Source: an uncultured Synergistales bacterium
GTDB taxonomy: Bacteria > Synergistota > Synergistia > Synergistales > Aminobacteriaceae
DNA length: 5,875 nt
Assembly: GCA_937957815.1 (NCBI GenBank)
Contig: CALFXN010000391.1
Location: 1-5,875, forward strand
Direction: 5' to 3'
The first letter of the stretch is position 1, and the number at the start of each line of letters is the position of its first letter. The position numbers were made by a program, and so were the translations under genes. Below the pieces are notes generated by a model. That model was given only the letters and a program-made list of their open reading frames with translations, was not told the DNA's origin and did not search any database. Below, one piece after another: positions 1 through 5,384 of the stretch.

Positions 1-471
1 GTCATGAAGACCGTCGAAACGGGCGAGGATCTCGCGACGCTCGCGAAGGGAGCCGCGAAAGCCCCCGACGCGGCCTATCTTCTCGTCAAAAACGGCGGCA
101 GAAGCGGACTCGACGCCCTGAAGACGGCCGACGAGATTTCCGCCGGAACCGACATCCTGAAGCTCGCCGCGAAGAAGGGTCCAGATGGCGTCCGGACGCT
201 CGGCGCGCTCCGCAGCGGAGGAGAGTACCGAAAACTCCTCGTCGTGTCGCGATACGCGTCGCGCCTGATCAAGGATCTCCACATGGGACGCGTCTCGGGT
301 TGGATCCGGGGCGTCATGGGCTCGTCCCCGGGGGCAGTCTGGCTCGTCTGGGCGGCGCTCCTCGGAAGCATCTGGATACTCGGCGCACGCGGCGTCGCGC
401 TCGCCCGGTGGGCGGGAAGGCGCCTGCGCCCGGACGGGATCTCCCTCGCGAAAGGACGGCATCTCCGCTGA
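1..471 (+). CDS. C-terminal part of an unrecognised protein with one membrane segment near its end
   Basis: The reading frame is open from the first base (GTC precedes an ATG at base 4) and stops at TGA 469-471, so the gene probably begins upstream. The ATG at 4 cannot be judged because no ribosome binding site is in view. Numbering from that ATG, residues 10-95 are rich in Ala, Lys, Gly and Leu and look helical. Two stretches, near residues 16-32 and 55-73, share a loose pattern of AAK, then PD, then Leu residues, ending in GG, perhaps a degenerate repeat. Residues about 111-133 are hydrophobic with three Trp and form a likely transmembrane helix, followed by an Arg-rich tail (WAGRRLRP) expected to stay in the cytoplasm. 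I recognise no family and infer no function. Codon use resembles the neighbours. The frame is probably real because it keeps GC-rich third positions and a coherent membrane segment. It points the same way as the peptidase gene, 149 bases further on, but nothing shows that they are co-transcribed. Confidence 0.6.
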   Translation, partial: VMKTVETGEDLATLAKGAAKAPDAAYLLVKNGGRSGLDALKTADEISAGTDILKLAAKKGPDGVRTLGALRSGGEYRKLLVVSRYASRLIKDLHMGRVSGWIRGVMGSSPGAVWLVWAALLGSIWILGARGVALARWAGRRLRPDGISLAKGRHLR

Positions 472-607
472 CGGAGCTCGCGGAACTCGACGAAATTCGG
501 GGAGGGGACGCCATGGCGTGACGAATCGGACGGCGCGACCGGACGGAGGGGATCGCGGCGACGGCCCGAATCTCCTCTCGGGGTGGAATCTGACGGTTTT
601 CGGTCAT

Positions 608-614
608 AAGGAGG
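608..614 (+). promoter_or_regulatory. Ribosome binding site of the M20 amidohydrolase gene
   Basis: AAGGAGG lies six bases before the ATG at 621. This is a near-perfect Shine-Dalgarno sequence and fixes the start that puts the signal peptide at the N-terminus. I see no convincing sigma-70 promoter in 472-607, so the gene may be read from further upstream or from a weak or activator-dependent promoter. Confidence 0.85.
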
Positions 615-620
615 GAGAAC

Positions 621-2165
621 ATGCGGCGTATTCGCGTTTCGGCGGTTGCGGTATGTATCCTCGCGCTGATCGCTGTCCCGGTTTTCGCCGGGGAAGTCGG
701 AAAGATGACCCCGGCCAAGGAGGCCGCGATTGCGTGGCTCGACGGACACGCGAAAGTCGGACAGGACGTTGCGACCTACATCTGGAGCAACCCTGAACTG
801 GGGCTCGGCGAGCACAAGTCGTCCGCCATCCTCCAGGAAATGATGAAGGCGGCGGGCTTCAGGGTCGAATCCGGCGTCGCCGGAATGAAGACGGCCTTCG
901 TCGCGACGTTCGGCGACGGAAAACCCGTCATCGGAATTCACGCCGAATTCGATGCGCTTCCGGGCATCTCGCAGGCCGCGGGGATCGCGACCCCGAAGGC
1001 GGTCGTCGAAGGGGCTCCCGGACACGGGTGCGGGCACAACGTCTTCGGAACGTACAGCTGCATGGCCGCCGTCGCGATCAAAAACGCGATGGAGACGGCC
1101 GGAGTCAAGGGAACGATCAGGCTCTACGGAACCCCCTCGGAAGAGACCCTCGTCGGCAAGGCCTTCTTCGTCAGGGAAGGAATATACAAGGACGCGGACG
1201 CGGTGCTCTCGTGGCACCCCGGAACGGACAACGCCGTATCCTACGCATCGTCGCTCGCGATGGACAACTTCAAGGTCCGCTTCCACGGCAAGGCGTCGCA
1301 CGCGTCGTCGGCTCCGTGGGCGGGGCGCAGCGCGCTCGACGCGGTCGAACTCATGAACATCGGAATGAACTACATGCGCGAACACGTTCGCCCCGAGTCG
1401 CGCATCATGTACTCGATCCCGGACGGCGGAAAGGCGCCGAACGTGGTGCCGCCGTACGCCGAAGTCTGGTACTTCATCCGGTCGCCGCAGTACAGAGGCG
1501 TCGAGGAGATCGTGAAGTGGGCGAAGAAGGTCGCAGAAGGCGCGGCGCTCATGACGGAGACGAAGATGGAGTTCGTCCCGATCGTCGGCGTCTGGCAGTA
1601 CCTTCCGAACCAGGTTCTCGCGAAGGTCGGCTTCGCGAACGCGTCGATGATCGGCGTCCCGCCGTTCACGGACGAGGACGAGAAGATCGCCGAACCCTTC
1701 TCGAAGAGCCTGAAGGTCGAAAAGGGGCCGTTCCTCTCGCGCGAATTCCAGAAGTTCGACTACGACAAGCCGTTCGTCTGGTCGACGGGAGGCGGCTCGA
1801 TCGACGAGGCGAACACGAGCTGGGTCGTCCCGATGGTGCGCTTCGGCGCGACGACGCTGGCGGCCGGAACGCCGGGACACTCCTGGCAGTCCGTCGCGCA
1901 GAACATCCTGCCGCCCGCCTTCAAGGGCGGCCTGACCGTCGCGAAGTACATGGCCGCGACTGCGCTCGACCTGTACGCCGACCCGAAGATCCTCGAGGAC
2001 GCGAAGGCCGAGCTGAAGGCCTCGAACGAGAAGCACGGCCCGTTCGTCGATCCCGTGAAGGACGTCCCCCTGCCGACGTTCAGACTCATGCACAACGTCG
2101 AGGAGAGCCAGGTCCCGGTGCAGACGAAGGACATGCCGCTTCCCGACCTTTCGGCGCTGAAGTAA
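621..2165 (+). CDS. Exported M20 family (AbgB-like) metallo-amidohydrolase
   Basis: This 514-residue protein matches the AbgB type of the M20D peptidase/amidohydrolase family. Characterised members hydrolyse an amide or peptide bond using two metal ions, for example p-aminobenzoyl-glutamate in E. coli AbgAB. Residues 1-23 form a Sec signal peptide: a basic start (RRIR), a hydrophobic core and a likely cut after VFA. Cys12 is not in a lipobox, so this is not a lipoprotein. Expected metal and catalytic residues are present: HGCGHN at 135-140 (Cys137, His139), TPSEE at 171-175 (Glu174/175), SWHP with His199, and GTPGH with His420. The HASSAPWAGRSALDAV region (227-242) and PNVVPP (273-278) belong to the inserted dimerisation domain. 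The length is close to AbgB (about 480) plus the leader. The signal peptide is unusual beside cytoplasmic AbgB and implies a periplasmic or extracellular substrate. The exact substrate is unknown; a peptide or N-acyl amino acid is a reasonable guess. No abgA- or abgT-like gene is in the window. Confidence 0.92.
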   Translation: MRRIRVSAVAVCILALIAVPVFAGEVGKMTPAKEAAIAWLDGHAKVGQDVATYIWSNPELGLGEHKSSAILQEMMKAAGFRVESGVAGMKTAFVATFGDGKPVIGIHAEFDALPGISQAAGIATPKAVVEGAPGHGCGHNVFGTYSCMAAVAIKNAMETAGVKGTIRLYGTPSEETLVGKAFFVREGIYKDADAVLSWHPGTDNAVSYASSLAMDNFKVRFHGKASHASSAPWAGRSALDAVELMNIGMNYMREHVRPESRIMYSIPDGGKAPNVVPPYAEVWYFIRSPQYRGVEEIVKWAKKVAEGAALMTETKMEFVPIVGVWQYLPNQVLAKVGFANASMIGVPPFTDEDEKIAEPFSKSLKVEKGPFLSREFQKFDYDKPFVWSTGGGSIDEANTSWVVPMVRFGATTLAAGTPGHSWQSVAQNILPPAFKGGLTVAKYMAATALDLYADPKILEDAKAELKASNEKHGPFVDPVKDVPLPTFRLMHNVEESQVPVQTKDMPLPDLSALK

Positions 2166-2189
2166 CGGGCGCCTGACGGTCGCGCTGCA

Positions 2190-2228
2190 AAAGGGGGTCC
2201 GGGGATCCGTCTTCCCGGGCCCTCCTTT
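2190..2228. terminator. Probable bidirectional intrinsic terminator between convergent genes
   Basis: The left arm AAAGGGGGTCCGGG (2190-2203) pairs with CCCGGGCCCTCCTTT (2214-2228), with one G-U pair, one T/C mismatch and one bulged base, around a loop of about ten bases. The A run at the left foot and T run at the right foot make it terminator-like on both strands. It sits in the 94-base gap between the tail-to-tail peptidase and chemoreceptor genes, where a shared terminator is expected. The T runs are short, which lowers confidence a little. Confidence 0.7.
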
Positions 2229-2259
2229 CCGGCGCATCCGGCGTAAAGCGTTTCGCCCC

Positions 2260-4059
2260 TCAGCGCCGGACGGCGGGAACGAGCGTTCCGTCGTTCCCGA
2301 GGACGAAGAGCGACAGGAGCTTCTTGAGTTCCGACGCGGCCTCCGACATCGCCTGGGCCTCCTGCGCGACGCCTTCGGCGGCTTTCGACGTACCCGCCGC
2401 CGCATCGTGGATTCCGATGATTCGTGACGTCATATCCTGCGTCGCGCGCGCCATGGAATCCATCGCGCGCCCCATCTCGCCGCTCGACGCCGCCTGTTCC
2501 TCCGCGGCCGAGGCGATGCTGCGGATCGCCTCGTCGACCTGCGCGATGCGCGAGAGCGCGTCTCTGAGCTGCTCGCGGGACGCCTCGGCTCCGGCGAGCG
2601 TCCGTTCCATGATCGCTCCGGCCTCCTGCGTGACCGAGACGGACGCCCCCGCCTCGGCCTGAAGCGTCGCGATGAGCCGGTTGACCTCCTGTGCGGAACG
2701 CGCGGATTCCTCGGCGAGCTTCCGGACCTCGTCGGCGACGACCGCGAATCCTCGCCCCGCCTCTCCGGCGCGCGCCGCCTCGATCGCCGCGTTCAGGGCC
2801 AGAAGGTTCGTCTGGTCCGCGATCGACGTTATCGTCGTCACGAATCCCGAGATGTTCCTGACCGACTCGGTGAGGCTTCCGATCCGGGTCGCCGTTTCCT
2901 TCGACTTGTCGGCCACCTGATGGATCTCCCCGATGACCTCCGTCACTCGGTCCACGGCCTTTCGGGATACCTCGGCCGCCGTCACCGACGACGCGGCCCC
3001 CTCCGACGCCGCCTTCGCGACACTCGCCGCCGTCGACGCCATCTCCTCGACACCGGCATTCGACTGCTCCACGGCCGTGGCGTTCGCCTCCGCGAGAGAG
3101 GCAACCTGCTCGATGGACGCCTTGACCTCCTCCATCGAGGCGTTCGTCTCCCCGGAAAGAGACGCGAGCGTTTCGGCCCGGTCTCCGGTCGCGTCGGCCT
3201 CGTCCCTGATACGCCGAAGCGTGTCGGCCTGCGACCGGACCATTTCCGCGAGCGCGTCGGCCATGCGGCCGATGTCGTCGGACGTTTCCACGCCGAAGTC
3301 GTCGCGCGCGATCGTCAGGTCCCCGCCCTTCGCGCGACGCGCGATTTCGACGACGCGGCGGAGCGTGCCGGAGACGCGGCGAAGGCTCAGCGCGGTCGCG
3401 GCCGCCGAGACGAGAATCGCGGCGCCCGCGACCGCGAAAAGGCGCGTGATGGCGCGTCCGTTGCGATCTTCGGCTTCCTTTATGTCGGTTTCGGCCGTGT
3501 CGTCGAGAATTTCGCCGATCTCGTTGAGGCACGAACGGGCCGCGTTGAACGCGGTGTCGTCGCCGAAGCCGGGAATCTTCCCGATTTCCCCGGACGAGAG
3601 GCCTTTCGCGGCCGCGACGGCCGTGTCGGAAAGACGGACCCACTCCTCGAAACTCTTCTGAAACACGGCGTAGTTCTCGAAGACATTCCTGCCGCTCGAC
3701 GCGTGCTTTCGCGACGTCCACTGCTCCCGATGCGCCTCGAGCGGAGAAAGCGCCTTCGCGACGCGCTCGCGCGTCTGGGCGACGTTTTCGGCGTAGTCCT
3801 TCGCCTGCTTTTCGTAGTCCTTTCCCGCCCCGCCGACAATCAGGATGTTCCGCTTGGCGAGCAATCCCTGATACATATCCCGGTCCGCGTTCAGGATCAG
3901 GGAGTTCGGAACGAGATTCTCCCGGTACAGATCCTGAATGAGCCGGTCCGACGTATTTCCGAGCGACGAACGACTCATGAACGTCAGTCCGAACAGCGCG
4001 ACCACCATCACGACGAGTGCCAGAGACAAAATGGAACGATAACCGAATGAACGGAACAT
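2260..4059 (-). CDS. Methyl-accepting chemotaxis protein (transmembrane chemoreceptor)
   Basis: This 599-residue protein has the standard chemoreceptor layout. It senses a ligand outside the inner membrane and controls the CheA kinase through CheW. Transmembrane helix 1 is about residues 8-28. The sensor region (29-206) is helical and lacks obvious Cache or PAS motifs, so a four-helix-bundle type is likely. Helix 2 is about 207-226, HAMP about 227-280 (with KGGDLT at 244-249), and the cytoplasmic signalling hairpin about 285-585. The nearly invariant tip runs from [19 protein letters not shown] (412-430) to [14 protein letters not shown] (437-450). Candidate methylation pairs are Glu310/311, Glu338/339 and Glu520/521. 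There is no C-terminal NWETF-like CheR tether. I chose the ATG at 4059 because AAGGAGG lies six bases upstream of it; an in-frame ATG at 4098 would add 13 charged residues before helix 1 and has no such site. The ligand cannot be predicted. The convergent peptidase hints at peptides or amino acids, but that is only proximity. No other che genes are present. Confidence 0.96.
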   Translation of the reverse strand: MFRSFGYRSILSLALVVMVVALFGLTFMSRSSLGNTSDRLIQDLYRENLVPNSLILNADRDMYQGLLAKRNILIVGGAGKDYEKQAKDYAENVAQTRERVAKALSPLEAHREQWTSRKHASSGRNVFENYAVFQKSFEEWVRLSDTAVAAAKGLSSGEIGKIPGFGDDTAFNAARSCLNEIGEILDDTAETDIKEAEDRNGRAITRLFAVAGAAILVSAAATALSLRRVSGTLRRVVEIARRAKGGDLTIARDDFGVETSDDIGRMADALAEMVRSQADTLRRIRDEADATGDRAETLASLSGETNASMEEVKASIEQVASLAEANATAVEQSNAGVEEMASTAASVAKAASEGAASSVTAAEVSRKAVDRVTEVIGEIHQVADKSKETATRIGSLTESVRNISGFVTTITSIADQTNLLALNAAIEAARAGEAGRGFAVVADEVRKLAEESARSAQEVNRLIATLQAEAGASVSVTQEAGAIMERTLAGAEASREQLRDALSRIAQVDEAIRSIASAAEEQAASSGEMGRAMDSMARATQDMTSRIIGIHDAAAGTSKAAEGVAQEAQAMSEAASELKKLLSLFVLGNDGTLVPAVRR

Positions 4060-4062
4060 GTG

Positions 4063-4072
4063 CCTCCTCCTT
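4063..4072 (-). promoter_or_regulatory. Ribosome binding site of the chemoreceptor gene
   Basis: Read on the minus strand this is AAGGAGGAGG. The AAGGAGG part (4066-4072) sits six bases before the ATG at 4059, the same spacing as in the peptidase gene. It decides for the internal Met over the in-frame ATG at 4098. Confidence 0.85.
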
Positions 4073-4077
4073 CCTGG

Positions 4078-4130
4078 ATTCCCGTATATTCCCGGCATGT
4101 ATTAATAAAATATGATACACATTATCCTCA
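4078..4130 (-). promoter_or_regulatory. AT-rich probable promoter region of the chemoreceptor gene
   Basis: This is one of the few AT-rich patches in the window and lies just upstream of the chemoreceptor ribosome binding site. On the minus strand it offers -10-like hexamers GATAAT (4121-4126) and TATCAT (4112-4117), but no good -35 hexamer at 16-18 bases from either. I see no clear sigma-28 motif, although many chemoreceptor genes use one. Two copies of ATTCCCG (plus strand, 4078-4084 and 4088-4094) lie exactly ten bases apart at its downstream edge. The start site is not determined. Confidence 0.35.
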
Positions 4131-4248
4131 GAGAAAAAAAGAGCCCCGGGGAGGCATCCGTACGGGAGGCCGCGGACTGGGATCTCGCCGACGGCCGGGG
4201 CGGATCTCTTTATGGCGAGGCGTTCGGCGACAATCCGGATGCGACGGA

Positions 4249-4276
4249 TTGACAAAGAACTCTTTTGCGATAGCAT
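4249..4276 (+). promoter_or_regulatory. Sigma-70 promoter of the first GntR/FadR-type regulator
   Basis: A perfect -35 TTGACA (4249-4254) is followed after 16 bases by TAGCAT (4271-4276), with transcription expected to begin near 4283. This leaves a leader of about 50 bases before the ATG at 4335. The spacer contains a short inverted repeat, AAAG-AACT-CTTT (4254-4265), which could be an operator. A further small palindrome, CGGGA-T-TCCCG (4306-4316), lies in the leader. The promoter aligns with that of the downstream paralogue. Confidence 0.75.
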
Positions 4277-4334
4277 GAGCAGGCATTTCGTGATGCTTCT
4301 CGTCCCGGGATTCCCGCGAAAGGAAAGGTGCTCG

Positions 4335-5036
4335 ATGTTCAAGGCAGCGACACGATCGACGCTTCACGATGATATCCTCGCCCAGCTCTGCGAAGCAATC
4401 GAGCAGGAACAGTGGCCGTCCGGCTCGAGACTGCCGGCCGAGCTGGCTCTGGCGAAGCAGTTCGGGGTCAGCAGAAATTGCATCCGGGAGGTCATGAAGG
4501 TTCTGGCGAGTCGCGGCGTCGTCGAGGCGAGACCCGGCAGCGGAACGTTTCTTTCCGAAAACGCGAAGAACCTCCTGCGTTCCGCGCGCACACAGGGGTA
4601 TATCTTCCAAAACGTCAACTTCAAGGAGCTCATAGAAACCCGTTGCCTCATCGAAGGGCAGATCGCCTATTACGCCGTCGTCAGGGGAACGGACGAAGAG
4701 TTTGCGGAGCTGGAATCCCTGCTGTACGACACGGACGATCCGGAGGCGCGGCGCGAGGCGCACCTCCGCTTTCACGCCACGATGGTCCGGATCGCGAAGC
4801 ACAACCTGCTCGAGCGGATGTGGAAGACGATTCAGGACGAGATATCGGTCCAGAGGCGGGAGTCCGCCGAACTCTACACGAAGTGGAACCGGCAGGCGAC
4901 CAATAATCTCGTGCGCAATCACAGCGAAATATTGCGATGTATCAGGAATCGCGACGCGGAATGCGCCAGGAACGCGATGATCGGGCATATCGCGACCGTC
5001 TGGCTCGAAATTTTCGGGTTTCCCCTGGATATGTAG
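4335..5036 (+). CDS. GntR/FadR-type transcriptional regulator (first of a tandem pair)
   Basis: This 233-residue protein has the usual FadR-subfamily length. The N-terminal winged helix-turn-helix spans about residues 8-75, with SRLPAELALAKQFGVSRNCI (31-50), REVMKVLASRGVVEARPG (51-68) and the wing GSGTFL (68-73), all typical of GntR proteins. The C-terminal helical FCD effector domain is about 90-225, with ELIETRCLIEG (98-108) as its first conserved helix. FCD domains commonly bind a metal through one Asp and three His. Here His147, His196 and His218 fit, but the Asp position is His143. The family usually binds small carboxylates or fatty acyl ligands and often represses catabolic genes. The start at 4335 is supported by AAAGG motifs just upstream and by exact agreement with the paralogue's start. 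In-frame ATGs at 4212 and 4275 precede or overlap the promoter, and one at 4293 lacks a site. The gene is divergent from the chemoreceptor and has its own terminator. Its targets and ligand are unknown; autoregulation is plausible. Confidence 0.93.
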   Translation: MFKAATRSTLHDDILAQLCEAIEQEQWPSGSRLPAELALAKQFGVSRNCIREVMKVLASRGVVEARPGSGTFLSENAKNLLRSARTQGYIFQNVNFKELIETRCLIEGQIAYYAVVRGTDEEFAELESLLYDTDDPEARREAHLRFHATMVRIAKHNLLERMWKTIQDEISVQRRESAELYTKWNRQATNNLVRNHSEILRCIRNRDAECARNAMIGHIATVWLEIFGFPLDM

Positions 5037-5062
5037 GCCCCGTCGCTGCCGCCGATTCCCGG

Positions 5063-5085
5063 CGTGCGGCGAAAGCCGCCCCACG
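5063..5085 (+). other. Hairpin with GAAA tetraloop in the 3' UTR of the first regulator
   Basis: CGTG (5063-5066) and CGGC (5067-5070) pair with GCCG (5075-5078) and CACG (5082-5085), leaving a CCC bulge at 5079-5081 and a GAAA loop at 5071-5074. GNRA loops stabilise RNA hairpins. It has no T run, so it is not itself a terminator. It may protect the 3' end of the transcript or simply be a byproduct of GC-rich sequence. Confidence 0.4.
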
Positions 5086-5093
5086 TGATTCCG

Positions 5094-5128
5094 GAGCCCC
5101 GCGGATGTTCCGCAGGGCTCTTTTCTTT
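5094..5128 (+). terminator. Strong intrinsic terminator after the first regulator gene
   Basis: GAGCCCCGCGGA (5094-5105) and TCCGCAGGGCTC (5109-5120) form a 12-bp stem with a single C/A mismatch and a three-base loop. TTTTCTTT (5121-5128) follows directly. This is a textbook Rho-independent terminator, 58 bases after the stop codon. It separates the two paralogous regulator genes into independent transcription units. Confidence 0.92.
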
Positions 5129-5272
5129 CCCGGCAATCCCGTTTTTCCGGAGTTTTCCCGCCTCTCCACTTTCCTTCAGCACCTGCCGTTCGATCCCGAA
5201 AATATTTCGCGCTCTCACGAGGCCGTCGCAGGCAGGCATTTTGAATACATGACGAAATCGCGCTATTCCGTG
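5129..5272. other. Rest of the intergenic region between the two regulators; no gene seen
   Basis: The gene-free stretch runs from 5037 to 5384. Apart from the hairpin, terminator, promoter and inverted repeat listed separately, this part shows no gene with a plausible ribosome binding site. It has a short AT palindrome (AAATATTT, inside CGAAAATATTTCG). At 5232-5241 it has the 10-mer GCAGGCATTT, which also occurs at 4279-4288 in the leader of the first regulator. The shared word lies at different places relative to the two promoters, so its meaning is unclear. Confidence 0.5.
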
Positions 5273-5300
5273 TTGACAGAGCATTTTTCTGTGCTACTAT
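5273..5300 (+). promoter_or_regulatory. Sigma-70 promoter of the second GntR/FadR-type regulator
   Basis: A perfect -35 TTGACA (5273-5278) and a -10 TACTAT (5295-5300) are separated by 16 bases, so transcription should begin near 5307. The spacer holds a 5-bp inverted repeat, ACAGA (5276-5280) and TCTGT (5288-5292). Ungapped alignment with the first regulator's promoter gives 21 identities in 32 bases, counted by hand from the TTGACA. Confidence 0.85.
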
Positions 5301-5306
5301 GACGGA

Positions 5307-5349
5307 AAAATTGTAGAGTGGCTCAGCTGCATGGCTATCCTACAATTTT
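5307..5349 (+). repeat. Perfect 10-bp inverted repeat at the start of the second regulator's leader; candidate operator
   Basis: AAAATTGTAG (5307-5316) and CTACAATTTT (5340-5349) are exact reverse complements separated by 23 bases. Their centres are 33 bases apart, about three helical turns, so both arms face the same side of the DNA. The repeat begins where transcription is expected to start. TTGTA and TACAA half-sites resemble those bound by FadR-type GntR proteins, although known sites are usually compact rather than split. As RNA the arms could also form an AU-rich stem with a 23-base loop. The first regulator's leader has no equivalent. Confidence 0.6.
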
Positions 5350-5384
5350 ATTCCGGCAGCGAATCGCAGAAGGGAAGGCACGAT

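Noticed and set aside
501..521. GGAGGGG followed by ATG GCG TGA, a possible two-codon minigene before the peptidase
   Set aside because: Purine-rich words and short start-stop pairs are common in this sequence. There is no promoter, and nothing supports a translational function.
557..575. CCCGA-N8-TCGGG hairpin between the first gene and the peptidase
   Set aside because: The five-pair stem has no following T run, so it does not support a terminator call. It is expected by chance in GC-rich DNA.
75..2405. A 776-codon open frame on the minus strand spanning the first gene and the whole peptidase gene
   Set aside because: It is highly Arg-rich, has no domain pattern and lies antisense to a gene with clear family motifs. 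Long antisense frames are expected in GC-rich coding DNA.
2920..4050. A 376-codon plus-strand frame opposite the chemoreceptor
   Set aside because: It has Arg-rich, domain-free composition, and the opposite strand carries an unmistakable chemoreceptor. It is a by-product of GC-rich codon use.
4131..4155. CCCCGGGG next to a run of seven A, looking like a minus-strand terminator
   Set aside because: The palindrome has no room for a loop, and I could not build a stable longer stem. No minus-strand gene ends here, because the chemoreceptor begins just downstream.
4180..4210. GATC-T-CGCC / GGCG-GATC hairpin followed by TCTTTAT upstream of the first regulator's promoter
   Set aside because: The stem is only eight pairs with a bulge and the T run is weak. 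No plus-strand gene ends upstream that would need a terminator.
1760..4342. An 860-codon minus-strand frame overlapping both the chemoreceptor and the peptidase
   Set aside because: Over the chemoreceptor it is a shifted frame giving Arg/Gly-rich sequence without domains, and it runs antisense through the peptidase. The true frame is the one with the chemoreceptor motifs.
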